A stretch of 64,000 bases of DNA from Polaromonas sp. P2-4 (GCA_024703855.1 CP087965.1:5696001-5760000), one strand, 5' to 3'. Shown: positions 1 to 9,027, numbered from the stretch's first letter. Made by a program: numbers and translations. The notes: generated by a model not told the origin, from the letters alone.

Positions 1-214
1 ATGAGCGCCACGTCGGCGCCGCTGGCCGCCGCGCGGGTGTATGGCCGCCAGCCGGGTTTCGTCATCACCGGCAAAGCGCTGGTGCGTTGCCAGTGCGGCT
101 TCGTCAATCTCGACTTCATGGCCCAGCGCCGTCAGCCGCTTCACGCCGCGCTTGAAGCTGGCTTTGTCCTTGCACGGCACTGGAGGGAGAGTAGATATAG
201 ATATGTTTTTTCAC
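1..214 (-). CDS. ldcA: Muramoyltetrapeptide carboxypeptidase (LD-carboxypeptidase, peptidase S66), 5' end only
   Basis: Only the N-terminal part is in the window; the gene runs off the left edge. The translation, read across two breaks, gives an N-terminal KHIYIYSPSSAV segment, then KASFKRGVKRLTALGHEVEI, then a HQRFAGDDETRLAAIHRAAASGADVAL-like block, which is the typical N-terminal half of S66 LD-carboxypeptidases that trim murein tetrapeptides during recycling. The start is a GTG at 214, about 37 bases after the stop of the tadA fusion gene. Two +1 shifts are needed, near 170 (extra base around GTGCAAGGAC) and at the CCC read on the minus strand near 35-37. The catalytic Ser/Glu/His region lies outside the window. 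Identification is from sequence similarity remembered for this family; confidence is moderate because of the breaks. Confidence 0.7.
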
Positions 215-250
215 GGCTGCAAGTATCCCATTGCCACGCTGCCCAATGGC

Positions 251-1642
251 TCAGGGCCGAAAGAAACGCACCGCCTGCTGCGCAATCTCTTCGCCATGCT
301 CCTGGACAAAATGACCCGCCTGCGCCAGCACCAAGGGCTCGCCGCAGCCGCGAATAATGGCCTGAAGCTCGCGCATGACAGGCGGGCCCAGTACCGGGTC
401 TTTCGCACCAACAGCCATCAACGTTTGCCCGGCCCAACGCTCGCGCCAAAATTCTCGCGCCTGGCGCGATATGGCGGCACCTTCCGAGTCTTCAAACTCC
501 GGCACCAGGGACGGAAAAGCGCGCAGCGCAGCGCGGTGGCCTTTGTCGGGAAACGGGGCCTGGTAGGCAGCGCATTCTTCAGCGCTCATCTGCGGGTTGC
601 CACGGGCAAACAATCGTGCCACATCGAATTCCGGGTTTTTGGCACACATCTCGCGCCAGGCCAAAAAACCGGCAGACAAGGGCACATCACCGGTCGCCAG
701 CAGGGTGTTCATGACCAGCAGGCCTTTGTAGCGCTGGGGTGCGGCCATGGGCAACGTGAGGCCCAGCAAGCCGCCCCAGTCCTGCACGACCAGCACAATG
801 TTTTGCAGGTCCAGCCGCTCCACCAGTTCGAGCAACATCTGGCGATGTACGCCGAAGCTGTGAAAGCTGTCTTTCTTCGGTTTGTCGCTTTTGCCAAAAC
901 CGATCAGGTCGGGGGCCACCACCCGATGCCCCGCCTGCAGCAAGCCAGGGATCATCTTGCGGTAAAGGTAGCTCCAGGCCGGGTTGCCGTGCAGGCAGAG
1001 GTAGGTCAGGCCTTGGTCACTGCCTTCGTCCAGATAATGCATGCGCAGGCCGGCCAGCGCGGGCAAGTCGCTCAGGTAGTTCGGCGGCCACGGGTAGCCC
1101 GGCAGCCCGGCAAAGGCCTGATCGGGCGTGCGCAAGGCATCATCACGCAAAGGATGGTTCGCCTTCGTCTCTTTGCGCTGCTCGGCACGCCTTTGCCGGA
1201 AAAAATCCTGCAGCAATGCGCCACATTCATCGGCCATCACCCCGCCCCGCAGCTGCGTTTGATGGTTCAGCTGGGTATTGGCAAACAGGTTGACGACCGA
1301 ACCCGCCGCTCCGGTTTTGGGGTCAGTCGCGCCAAACACCACACGCTTTAGCCGGGCATGCAACATGGCGCCGCTGCACATGGCGCAAGGCTCCAAGGTG
1401 ACAAACAGCTCACACTCGTCGAGCCGGTAGTTGCCCAGGGCCTGGGCGGCGGCTCGCAAGGCCACGATCTCGGCGTGCGCGGTCGGGTCATGTCCGTCGA
1501 TCGGGGCGTTGCCGCCGGTGGCGATGACCTGCCCTTGATGAACCACCACGGCACCCACCGGGACCTCGCCCACAGTGGCGGCCTCGCGGGCCTGCATTAG
1601 CGCCAGTTGCATGAAGCCGGCATCACTCATATTTGCTATCAA
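251..1642 (-). CDS. tadA: tRNA-specific adenosine deaminase TadA fused to a DhlA-like alpha/beta hydrolase
   Basis: A single uninterrupted 463-residue frame joins two enzymes. Residues 1-160 are TadA, which deaminates A34 to inosine in tRNA-Arg(ACG): zinc/catalytic motif HAE at 56-58 and PCAMC with Cys86 and Cys89. Residues about 168-463 resemble haloalkane dehalogenase DhlA from its first residues (RTPDQ start, GLRxHYLDEG, TWSYLYRKM-like loop). The nucleophile is Asp288 in QDWGG, the acid Asp415 in GAKDPVLG and the base His444 in AGHFVQE. Trp289 is kept, but the position of the second halide-binding Trp of DhlA is Gly348, and the oxyanion loop reads HGN (Asn220) instead of HGE. Halide release may therefore differ, or the domain may be a generic hydrolase. 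No in-frame ATG separates the domains. The TadA role is near certain; the hydrolase substrate is unknown. Confidence 0.9.
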   Translation of the reverse strand: MIANMSDAGFMQLALMQAREAATVGEVPVGAVVVHQGQVIATGGNAPIDGHDPTAHAEIVALRAAAQALGNYRLDECELFVTLEPCAMCSGAMLHARLKRVVFGATDPKTGAAGSVVNLFANTQLNHQTQLRGGVMADECGALLQDFFRQRRAEQRKETKANHPLRDDALRTPDQAFAGLPGYPWPPNYLSDLPALAGLRMHYLDEGSDQGLTYLCLHGNPAWSYLYRKMIPGLLQAGHRVVAPDLIGFGKSDKPKKDSFHSFGVHRQMLLELVERLDLQNIVLVVQDWGGLLGLTLPMAAPQRYKGLLVMNTLLATGDVPLSAGFLAWREMCAKNPEFDVARLFARGNPQMSAEECAAYQAPFPDKGHRAALRAFPSLVPEFEDSEGAAISRQAREFWRERWAGQTLMAVGAKDPVLGPPVMRELQAIIRGCGEPLVLAQAGHFVQEHGEEIAQQAVRFFRP

Positions 1643-1690
1643 ATTTGAAGCTACTTACGCCCATTTTTCGAGGGTTAAGATCATGTTTGA
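1629..1690. repeat. Dispersed repeat family A, degenerate copy
   Basis: A GCTATCAAATTTGAAGCTAC block followed by a TTACGCCCA stretch and GAGGGTTAAG. It matches the consensus GCTATnnAATTnATAGC-TGCTTGCGCCCGT seen nine more times in this window, with several mismatches. It covers the start region of tadA and the gap to the next gene. Confidence 0.6.
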
Positions 1691-1695
1691 CTGAT

Positions 1696-1917
1696 TTATT
1701 TTTCATCGGGCATGGGGCGTGCCTGTTGCAGCGTACCCTCCAGCGTTTGCCTGATTTGCTGCTGAACCTGATTGCTTTGCTGCTGCGGGCTAAGGCTGGG
1801 GCCGGAGCCCGCCGCCACCCCAGCGGGCGCTGACATAGAGCCAAGCTGCTTTTTCACCAGCACGCCGACCAGCAGCGCCACGATCAGCAGGCTCAATACG
1901 CCAAAAACTGCGCGCAT
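1696..1917 (-). CDS. Small single-span membrane protein of unknown function
   Basis: A 73-residue protein with one N-terminal hydrophobic segment (residues about 4-22, VFGVLSLLIVALLVGVLV) followed by a Gln/Pro/Ser-rich tail (SLSPQQQSNQVQQQIRQTLE). I do not recognise a named domain. It lies just downstream of the PaiB-like gene on the same strand with a one-base gap, so the two are probably co-transcribed. It is likely anchored in the inner membrane with the tail outside or in the cytoplasm; orientation cannot be decided by eye. Coding is supported by the tight packing and sensible composition, not by a motif. Confidence 0.6.
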   Translation of the reverse strand: MRAVFGVLSLLIVALLVGVLVKKQLGSMSAPAGVAAGSGPSLSPQQQSNQVQQQIRQTLEGTLQQARPMPDEK

Positions 1918-1918
1918 C

Positions 1919-2557
1919 TCAAATCCCCTTGCACTCGCCCGCTGGCGACGTCATGCCCAGCCGGTCCATCCAACTCGCGAGCGCCTGCTCGTTTTCATTG
2001 CCGGCCGCATACACGGCTTTCATGGCGGCATGCGATTCGGGCCGGTGCTGGTTGACCTTGATTTTGCATTGCAGGTCCGTGACCCGCAGCTCAAAGCCCA
2101 CTATGCCAGCCAGCATTTTGTGGGCAAACTCTTCACCCAGGCCGCGCCACTGTTCGGCATACCGCGGTTCGTGGTCACCGATCAGTTTTTTCAGCAAGCG
2201 GTCTTTGGCCAGCGGCTCTTCAATCAGCGTCGCCTCGACGGTGCAGTGCACGGCCAGGTAGTTCCAGGTCGGCACCCGCGCCAGGTCGGGATAGACCTTC
2301 GGCGACAGGTAGGCATGGGGCCCGAGAAAGGTGGCAACGGCCTGCGGGCGCAACTGCAGGTAACGCCAGTGCGGATTGGGCTTGGCCACATGGCCCAGCA
2401 GCACCAACTGGTCGCCGCGGGTTTCCTGGTGCAGCGGCAGGTGCGAGACATAGGGGAGACCGGCGTCGTCGACGCTGATCAAGCTGGCAAAGGGGTGTTC
2501 CTCGATCAGCGCCGCGGCCTGCGCGCGGTCGCCTTTGAATTGGGGCGGCATGTACAT
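1919..2557 (-). CDS. FMN-binding negative transcriptional regulator family protein (PaiB-like)
   Basis: About 212 residues, full length for the PaiB family (split-barrel FMN-binding fold). Visible family features are the N-terminal MYMPPQFKGD, the HPFASLISV strand, the LPLHQE turn, GHVAKPNPHWRYL, the central GPHAYLSPKVYP and VPTWNYLAVH, and the C-terminal KIKVNQHRPESH. In Bacillus, PaiB acts with the acetyltransferase PaiA on protease/sporulation genes, but in proteobacteria its role is not settled and many members are simply flavin-binding. I place the start at 2557 because family members begin with MYxPxxF; an upstream ATG at 2569 is also in frame. The 73-residue membrane protein follows at one base distance. 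Confidence 0.85.
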   Translation of the reverse strand: MYMPPQFKGDRAQAAALIEEHPFASLISVDDAGLPYVSHLPLHQETRGDQLVLLGHVAKPNPHWRYLQLRPQAVATFLGPHAYLSPKVYPDLARVPTWNYLAVHCTVEATLIEEPLAKDRLLKKLIGDHEPRYAEQWRGLGEEFAHKMLAGIVGFELRVTDLQCKIKVNQHRPESHAAMKAVYAAGNENEQALASWMDRLGMTSPAGECKGI

Positions 2558-2602
2558 AGCCTGAAGCATAGGCCAAAAACCGAAAATTTCAGATGGCGCG
2601 TG

Positions 2603-3076
2603 TCAGCGCTGCTGCAGTGGCCAGGTCTGAAGTTGGATGTGACGCGTTTCGCCTACAACACTGTGAACAAGTACCAGCCGGGTAGCAGTCCAGCGAACCG
2701 GCTTGACATCGGTGAGGGGGATGGTTTGCACCGCACGCGCTAGAGTCATGTGCGGCGTCGTAGCCTTGTCATCCGAATGAACGCCAGCCATCGCCAGGCA
2801 GAGCTTGAGTTTTTTGCACAGAGCCAGGACCTGCTCCCTGCCTTCACTCATTTGCAGTACAAAAGCTTTTTTCGGAGCTGCCTTGGCATCAAAACTCAAA
2901 GCCTGATCAAAAGCGACTTCGAAAGAGTCGACTCTCAGTTTGCCTGCAGCTTCTTTGGCCATTGCAATCGTGGTATCGAAAGACCGCAAGACCAGGTTCT
3001 TTTTGATGCCGATGTCCAGCAGGGACACGTGCAGGCACTTTTCGGGGACCAGATACGGGTTCCTGCCAGGGTGCAT
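2603..3076 (-). CDS. 2H phosphoesterase (LigT/ThpR, 2'-5' RNA ligase family), apparently N-truncated
   Basis: About 157 residues. Both signature motifs of the 2H superfamily are present: HVSL near residue 16 and HMTL near residue 110, which supply the two catalytic histidines for 2',3'-cyclic phosphodiester chemistry. The C-terminal FEVAFDQALSF, FVLQMSEG, VRWTATRLVLVHSVVGETRHIQL is typical of the RNA 2',3'-cyclic phosphodiesterase ThpR. The first HxT motif normally lies 35-45 residues from the start, but here only about 15 residues precede it, and the guaA stop (3090) blocks further extension apart from an in-frame ATG at 3103. The first beta-strand (FFAxxP-like) is therefore missing. It may be a real truncation or an unusual short form. 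Confidence is high for family, low for activity. Confidence 0.75.
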   Translation of the reverse strand: MHPGRNPYLVPEKCLHVSLLDIGIKKNLVLRSFDTTIAMAKEAAGKLRVDSFEVAFDQALSFDAKAAPKKAFVLQMSEGREQVLALCKKLKLCLAMAGVHSDDKATTPHMTLARAVQTIPLTDVKPVRWTATRLVLVHSVVGETRHIQLQTWPLQQR

Positions 3077-3089
3077 CACCTGACCTGCT

Positions 3090-4710
3090 TCACTCCCACT
3101 CAATCGTCGCCGGCGGCTTGCTGCTCACGTCGTAAGTCACGCGGTTGATGCCGCGCACTTCATTGATGATGCGGCCCGACACCTTCTTGAGCAGCGCGTA
3201 AGGCAACTCGGCCCAGTCAGCCGTCATGAAGTCGCTGGTTTGCACCGCGCGCAGGGCCACCACGTAGTCGTAGGTGCGGCCATCGCCCATTACGCCCACG
3301 CTTTTTACCGGCAAAAAGACCGTGAAAGCCTGGCTGGTCAGGTCGTACCAGGTTTTACCGGTCTCGGCATCCTTGAAGTTGCGCAGTTCTTCGATGAAGA
3401 TCGCGTCGGCGCGGCGCAGCAGGTCGGCGTACTCTTTTTGACTTCGCCCAGAATGCGCACGCCCAGGCCCGGACCGGGGAAGGGGTGGCGATAAACCATG
3501 TCGTGCGGCAGGCCCAGCGCCACACCGAGTTCACGCACTTCGTCCTTGAACAGCTCACGCAGCGGCTCGAGCAGCTTCAGGCCCAGCTGTTCAGGCAGGC
3601 CGCCGACGTTGTGATGGCTTTTGATGGTGACGGCTTTTTTGCTTTTGGCACCGCCGGATTCAATCACGTCAGGATAAATCGTGCCCTGAGCCAGCCATTT
3701 GGCCCCTTTGTAGGCACCGTCCAGGCCGGCTTTCAGTCGCGCCGCCTCGGCCTTGAACACTTCGACAAACTCGCGGCCGATGATCTTGCGCTTGGCTTCC
3801 GGCTCGCTCACGCCAGCCAGATGCCCCAGGAACTGGTCGCAGGCATCCACCCGGATCACTTTGGCATGCAGCTTGCCGACAAACATGTCCATCACCATGT
3901 CGCCTTCGTTCAGGCGCAGCAGGCCGTGGTCCACAAACACACAGGTCAGCTGGTCACCAATGGCGCGGTGAATCAGTGCCGCGGCAACCGACGAATCGAC
4001 ACCGCCGGACAGGCCCAGAATGACTTCTTCATCGCCCACCTGCTGGCGGATTTTCTCGACGGCTTCGCTGATGTAATCGCCCATCACCCAGTCAGGCCGG
4101 GTGCCGCAAATGCCGAGCACAAAGCGCTGCAAAATTGCGACGCCCTGTTTGGTGTGCGTGACTTCCGGATGGAACTGGACCGCGTAAAAGCGGCGGTCTT
4201 CGTCGGCCATGCCGGCAATCGGGCAAGAGTCGGTCGAGGCCATGAGCTTGAAGCCTGGCGGCATTTCAGTGACCTTGTCACCGTGGCTCATCCAGACGTT
4301 GAGCATGCCCTGGCCTTCGGGCGTGGTGAAGTCCGCGATGTCCTTGAGCAGCGCGGTGTGACCACGGGCGCGAACATCCGCAGAGCCAAACTCGCGTGTA
4401 TGCCCCCCTCAACCTTGCCGCCCAATTGGTGCGCCATGGTCTGCATGCCGTAGCAGATACCCAGCACCGGCAGACCCAGCTCAAACACCGCTTGCGGTGC
4501 TTTGTCGGTGGTGTCTTCGTACACGCTGGCATGGCTGCCCGACAGGATGATGCCCTTGAGCGAGCCGTCTTTGGCGTAGTCACGCACCCAGTCGTCCGTC
4601 ACATCGCAGGGATGGACTTCGCAGAAAACATGCGCTTCATGTACGCGGCGGGCAATCAGCTGGGTGACCTGGGAGCCGAAATCGAGAATGAGGATTTTTT
4701 GGTGCTGCAT
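3090..4710 (-). CDS. guaA: GMP synthase (glutamine-hydrolysing)
   Basis: Converts XMP to GMP using glutamine and ATP. From the N-terminus: class I amidotransferase domain starting [21 protein letters not shown], nucleophile Cys in GICYGMQ, the His/Glu pair in FHPEVTHT, then the ATP-pyrophosphatase loop LSGGVDSSV and the C-terminal dimerisation domain ending PPATIEWE. About 540 residues, normal for the family. Two single-base deletions interrupt the frame, one in a C run at 4403-4408 (expected GGHTREFGS after KVEGG) and one in a T run at 3435-3439 (expected GEVKKEYADLL). Both are in homopolymers and are probably errors. It follows guaB on the same strand, with a dispersed repeat between, and is followed by the 2H phosphoesterase. 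Confidence 0.93.
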
Positions 4711-4741
4711 TTGATTTGATCAGTCGCGACCGGACATTGAT

Positions 4742-4838
4742 TAGCTTAAGAAACAATTTTCCGACGGGCCGCCCCTAGGAAAATTAGCCCCCTCGGGGGG
4801 CAGCGTAGTACACGAAGTGACAAGCGTGGGGGCACTAA
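4742..4838. repeat. Dispersed repeat family B (about 95 bp) between guaB and guaA
   Basis: On the minus strand it reads CCCCCACGCTTGTCACTTCG, then a GCTGCCCCCCGAGGGGGC hairpin, then TAATTTTCCTAGGGGCGGCC and CGTCGGAAAATTG. A second copy with the same block order lies at 23950-24062, at the 5' end of yejE. The CCCCCGAGGGGG part can form a short hairpin. It overlaps the last few bases of guaB. Confidence 0.8.
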
Positions 4839-6305
4839 TCCGCCCGGTAGTTCGGAGCTTCTTTGGTGATCTGCACGTCGTGGACGTGGCTCTCGCGGAT
4901 GCCTGCGGACGTGATTTCCACAAACTCGGCTTTGTTGCCCATGTCTTCAATCGTGGCGCAGCCTGCAGTAGCCCATGCTGGCGCGCAACCCGCCCGCCAT
5001 CTGGTACACGATGCCCACCATGGAGCCTTTGTAGGGCACCCGGCCTTCAATGCCCTCGGGCACCAGTTTGTCGGCATTGGGGTTGCCCGTGCTGGATTCC
5101 TGGAAATAGCGGTCTGCACTGCCCTGCTGCATGGCACCAATGCTGCCCATGCCGCGGTAGCTCTTGTAGCTTCGGCCCTGGTACAAAATGACTTCGCCGG
5201 GCGCTTCTTCCGTACCAGCAAACATGCCGCCCATCATGACCGTGTTGGCACCGGCGGCGATGGCTTTGGCAATGTCGCCGCTGTAGCGGATGCCGCCGTC
5301 GGCAATCAGAGGGACGCCGCTGCCGCGCAAGGCGGTTGCCACGTTGTCGATGGCCATGATTTGCGGCACACCGACACCCGCGACGATGCGGGTGGTGCAA
5401 ATGCTGCCGGGGCCAATGCCGACCTTGACGCCGTCGGCACCGGCTTCTGCCAGCGCCAGCGCAGCCGCGCCGGTGGCAATATTGCCGCCAATCACGTCAA
5501 TCTGCGGGTAGTTTTGCTTGACCCAGCGCACACGGTCAATCACGCCTTTGCTGTGCCCGTGGGCGGTGTCCACCACAATGGCATCCACACCAGCCTTGAC
5601 CAGCGCTTCAACGCGCTCTTCGGTGCCCTCGCCCACCCCGACAGCCGCGCCCACGCGCAGCTGGCCGCGCGCATCTCGCGCGGCATTCGGGAAGGTGGTT
5701 TGTTTCATGATGTCTTTGACGGTGATCAGGCCCTTGAGCTCGAAATCATCATTGATCAGCAGCACCCGCTCCAGCCGGTGCTTGTTTAAAAGCGCCTTGG
5801 CGTCAGCCAGCGACGCGGTTTCAGAAATGGTGATCAGGCGCTCGCGCGGCGTCATGATGGTGCTGACCGGCACATCCATGCGCGATTCAAAGCGCATATC
5901 GCGCCCGGTCACGATACCGACGACCCTGCCGCCATCGATCACGGGAAAACCGGAGATGCCCAGCTGTTCGCTCATGGCCATGACCTGACGCACGGTGTGG
6001 GTCGGGGTAATAACGACCGGGTCCCGCAGTACGCCGCTCTCATAGCGTTTGACTTTGGCCACTTCGGCCGCCTGCTGCTGAGGTGTGAGGTTTTTATGAA
6101 CAATCCCGATACCGCCCTCTTGCGCGATGGCAATGGCCAAGCGGGCTTCGGTCACCGTGTCCATGGCCGCTGACACGAGCGGCAGGTTCAGGCGGATGTT
6201 TCGGGAGAACTGGGTGGAAAGTGAGGTGTCCTTGGGCAGGACCTGGGAGAACGCTGGCACCAACAATACGTCGTCGAAGGTGAGCGCTTTGCCGAGTAGG
6301 CGCAT
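4835..6305 (-). CDS. guaB: Inosine-5'-monophosphate dehydrogenase
   Basis: Catalyses the NAD-dependent oxidation of IMP to XMP, the first step towards GMP. The N-terminal [13 protein letters not shown], the flanking barrel, two CBS domains (around residues 95-205), the catalytic loop [11 protein letters not shown] with its Cys, the [18 protein letters not shown] phosphate site and the MGSIGAM flap are all visible. The total, about 490 residues, is normal. One extra base at 4964 (TGC-A-GGC where TGCGGC is expected) shifts the frame so that the last 44 residues, ending [18 protein letters not shown], are in another frame; this looks like an error. guaA lies downstream about 125 bases away, so guaB-guaA form the usual GMP pair. 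Confidence 0.93.
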
Positions 6306-6454
6306 AGGGATGGCTCCAAAAACACGATTGTACCCTTGCCGCTATAACCCGTTGGCACCAACCCTTGCGAACCCTTTTCTACGCAAAGTTGCAAAAATAC
6401 CGCTTTGCCTGCGGACATGCAGAAAACCACACAACACAACGCTACACTGATGAA

Positions 6455-6987
6455 ATGGACTTCAAACTCGCTTCAAGAACCTTTATTTTGGCCATCGCTG
6501 GCGGGTCATTTGCGCTCACAGCGTTTGCCCAGTGGCAATGGATTGACAAGGATGGTCGCAAGGTATTCAGCGACCGCTCGCCACCTGCCGACATCCAGGA
6601 AAAGATATTTTGAAGCGTCCTGGCGGCAGTAACCGCATCGCTGCAGCACCGACCAGTGCGAGCGCACCGGCAGCTCCCACCGCAGCGGCCTCTGCCGCGA
6701 CAGGTAAGGCCGGTGCCCCCAAGCTATCGGGCAAGGATGCGGAACTTGAAGCCAGGAAAAAGCAGGCGGAAGAGGAAGAAGCGGCTAAAAAGAAAACCGA
6801 AGAAGAAAAAGTTGCGAAGGCCAAGGCAGACAACTGCGAACGCGCAAAGCGCTATCTGGCCACTTTGCAATCGGGCGTGCGTATTAGCCAGACCAACGCC
6901 AAAGGCGAGAGGGAAATCATGGATGACACCAAGCGTGCAGAGGAAACAAAACGCACCCAGGAAGCCTCGGACACCAGCTGCAAATAA
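6455..6987 (+). CDS. Secreted DUF4124 domain protein with charged coiled-coil region
   Basis: An N-terminal signal peptide (residues about 1-24, ILAIAGGSFALTAFA) is followed by the DUF4124 core WQWIDKDGRKVFSDRSPPADI, then an Ala/Pro linker and a Glu/Lys/Arg-rich coiled coil (about residues 90-125), and a C-terminal block with CERAKRYLATLQSG and a final Cys. The function of DUF4124 proteins is unknown; they are common periplasmic proteins in betaproteobacteria. A base appears to be missing in the A run at 6600-6603, so the frame breaks after DIQEK and resumes with ILKRPGGS. It is transcribed divergently from guaB. Confidence 0.75.
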
Positions 6988-7035
6988 AACGGTGGCCCAG
7001 GCGCTGCGCACACCTCGTCAAAGGTGTTGCCCAGA

Positions 7036-7385
7036 TCAATACCCCGCCTTGGCCCCTGCTCTGGTTTTTGCAAACAACCCGGCACTTTTCGCACCCTGCC
7101 GGTTAAAGCGCTCTCATGACGCGCCACTTTAGGGTCCACCCGCAAGCCACGGTAAATTTCTATTCGGTCATTGTCACGCAGCAGATGGCCCAAACTGGTT
7201 TTTTTGCCCCAAATTCCAAGCGCAAAATCAGCGGACCCCAAGCCTGGAAACTCTTTAAAAATGCCGCACTCGGCCAGTGCCTGCGCTACCGTGGCACCCG
7301 CCGCAAGCTCCAGCAACCATTCATGAACCTGCCGCGGTGCGGGCGAATAAACAAGAGATATTTTCAAGCGAACGCCGTCCTTCAA
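7036..7385 (-). CDS. RnfH/RatB family protein (UPF0125, ubiquitin-like fold)
   Basis: About 115 residues. The N-terminal LKISLVYSPAPRQVHEWLLELAAGATVAQAL and GIWGKKTSLGHLLRDNDRIEIYRGLRVDPKVAR are diagnostic of UPF0125. This family has a beta-grasp fold and is found next to ratA in most proteobacteria (ratAB); its molecular role is unclear. The start overlaps the ratA stop by four bases, so they are translationally coupled. After VARHE the frame jumps; deleting an AG repeat near 7107 restores RFNRQGAKSAGLFAKTRAG and a stop at 7036. The longer unshifted reading runs into the opposite-strand DUF4124 gene and is not credible. Confidence 0.8.
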
Positions 7386-7829
7386 GCCTCGCCATAGACT
7401 TGGCCAGCCCGTTTAACAAAGGCATCCACCAGGCTACCAGCAATCTTGTCGAATACCGGGCCCACCAGTGCCGCAGAGCGCAGCATTGTCAAAGTCATAC
7501 CGCAAGGCGAACTCGACTTTGCAGGCGCGCTGCGTGCCAGCGCCCAAGGGGTGAAAGTTCCACTCACCGTCCAGCTTCGAAAAAGGGCCGTCCACCAGCT
7601 TGAGGCTGACTTTGCGGTCTTTTTCGTGAACATTGCGCGTGGTGAATTTTTGCGTAAGGCCGGCCATGGAGATGCCGACTTTTGCCGTCATGCCGTGGGC
7701 GTTTTCCTCAAGCACCGAAGCATGGTCGCACCAGGGCAAAAACTGTGGGTAATTGGCGACATCGGTGACCAGTGCAAACATTTCGGCTGCGCTGTACCAG
7801 ATCAAAACGGACTTGTGAACGGTTTTCAT
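7382..7829 (-). CDS. ratA: RatA/Coq10 family SRPBCC protein
   Basis: About 148 residues. [34 protein letters not shown] is the highly conserved start of the COQ10/RatA START-like fold, and the C-terminal [24 protein letters not shown] is its end helix. In E. coli RatA was reported to bind the 50S subunit and hinder subunit joining; in eukaryotes the family binds coenzyme Q. An extra base near 7483 shifts the frame between YDFDNAA and [14 protein letters not shown]. The start at 7829 (MKTVHKS) fits the family better than the in-frame ATG seven codons upstream. It is divergent from smpB, an arrangement conserved in many Burkholderiales. Confidence 0.85.
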
Positions 7830-7897
7830 ACAATGGGTATCTGGGCGCAATTGTATTAGTCACTGCACTCGACAATGAAAGCCCTTACCTCTTAGCC

Positions 7898-8446
7898 ATG
7901 GCCACCAAAGAAGCATCCCTCTCCAAAAAACCAGCCCCAGCGGCCTCTTCCGGAAAACCCGCCACCAAGGCCGCTGTGAAAGCCGCTGCAGCCGCAGTAC
8001 GCATTGCCGACAACAAAAAAGCCATCTTCAATTACCACATTGAAGAACGCTTTGAGGCGGGCATGGTGCTGGAAGGCTGGGAAGTCAAATCCGTGCGTGA
8101 AGGCAAAGTTCAGCTGACCGACGGCTACGTGGTGATACGCGGTGGTGAGCTCTTCATCATTGGCTGCCAGATCAATCCCCTGGGCACTGCTTCGACCCAC
8201 GTTCGCCCCGACTCCGTGCGCACCAAGAAGCTCTTGATGCACAAGGACGAGATTCGCCGCTTGATGGGAAAAGTTGAGCAAAAAGGCTTCACGCTGGTGC
8301 CGCTGAACATGCACTGGAAGGCCGGCAAGGTGAAGTGCGAGATCGGCCTGGCCAAGGGCAAGGGCGAGCACGACAAGCGCGACACCATCAAAGACCGCGA
8401 AGGCAAGCGCGAGGTGGAGCGCGCCATGAAGTCCAGAAACCGTTAA
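7898..8446 (+). CDS. smpB: SsrA-binding protein SmpB
   Basis: Small basic protein that brings tmRNA to stalled ribosomes for trans-translation. An Ala/Lys-rich N-terminal extension of about 35 residues is followed by the core: [35 protein letters not shown], the [28 protein letters not shown] loop, and the basic C-terminal tail [28 protein letters not shown] that inserts in the mRNA channel. 182 residues, with no interruption. The extension is longer than in E. coli SmpB but common in this group. It faces away from ratA. Confidence 0.97.
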   Translation: MATKEASLSKKPAPAASSGKPATKAAVKAAAAAVRIADNKKAIFNYHIEERFEAGMVLEGWEVKSVREGKVQLTDGYVVIRGGELFIIGCQINPLGTASTHVRPDSVRTKKLLMHKDEIRRLMGKVEQKGFTLVPLNMHWKAGKVKCEIGLAKGKGEHDKRDTIKDREGKREVERAMKSRNR

Positions 8447-8450
8447 ACCG

Positions 8451-8478
8451 TATGCGGCCGTATGCGGCCGTACGCGGC
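8451..8478. repeat. Short tandem repeat after smpB
   Basis: Two exact copies of TATGCGGCCG followed by a third with one change (TACGCGGC), immediately after the smpB stop codon. It could reflect slippage; no function is evident. Confidence 0.7.
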
Positions 8479-8596
8479 AAGCAGCCGTCGGGTCCTGAGC
8501 CCGAAAAAAATTTGCTGTTGATGGAATAATCCGGGGGTCGCCGGTGTTTACTTGAGTGCAGACATTTTCTGCGCTAACAACACCAAGGAGAACTCC

Positions 8597-8980
8597 ATGA
8601 AACTCTTGACCATTGCCGCCCTTTCCGCAGGGCTGCTTGCGGGCTGCGCCTCCATGTCCTCCATGTATGCCCAGAGCCCCGCCAAAGTGGCCGACGGCAT
8701 GCTGGTGGGCTCCAACGGGATGACGCTCTATACCTTCGACAAAGACGCCGCCGGCAGCGGCAAGTCGGTCTGTAACGGCCCTTGCGCCACCAACTGGCCC
8801 CCGCTGATGGCCGCCGACACCGACAAGGCTTCGGGCGACTACATGGTCATCACTCGCGATGATGGCAAGAAGCAGTGGGCCATGAAGGGCAAACCGCTGT
8901 ACTACTGGATCAAGGACACCAAGCCGGGCGACAAGACCGGCGATGGGGTGCAGGGTGTATGGCACATCGTCAAGCCCTGA
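8597..8980 (+). CDS. Lipoprotein with Yx(F/W/Y)xxD repeats (COG4315 type)
   Basis: 127 residues. The signal peptide ends in a lipobox (LLAGC, lipidated Cys at residue 17), so it is probably an outer-membrane or periplasmic lipoprotein. Two copies of the family motif occur: LYTFDKD and LYYWIKD, with the usual CNGPCATNWPPL between them. Family members are small predicted secreted lipoproteins of unknown function. A good ribosome site (AAGGAG) lies seven bases before the ATG. The ECF sigma and anti-sigma genes follow on the same strand within 50 bases, suggesting that the lipoprotein is a target or a partner of that system. Confidence 0.88.
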   Translation: MKLLTIAALSAGLLAGCASMSSMYAQSPAKVADGMLVGSNGMTLYTFDKDAAGSGKSVCNGPCATNWPPLMAADTDKASGDYMVITRDDGKKQWAMKGKPLYYWIKDTKPGDKTGDGVQGVWHIVKP

Positions 8981-9027
8981 TGCCCGCCTGGTGACTGGCC
9001 TGACCTTGGCAAACCTTGCCGCAGCCC

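Noticed and set aside
41-1351. A 436-residue plus-strand open frame opposite the tadA fusion
   Set aside because: Shadow of the minus-strand gene, no recognisable domain, Gln/His-rich artefact composition.
4835-4950. A 69-residue minus frame ending in the repeat B sequence
   Set aside because: It is the overlap of the guaB tail and repeat B in another frame; not a gene.
3090-6305. guaA and guaB as pseudogenes
   Set aside because: The breaks are single-base changes, two of the three in homopolymers, in otherwise perfect conserved sequence; the same kind of error breaks many essential genes here.
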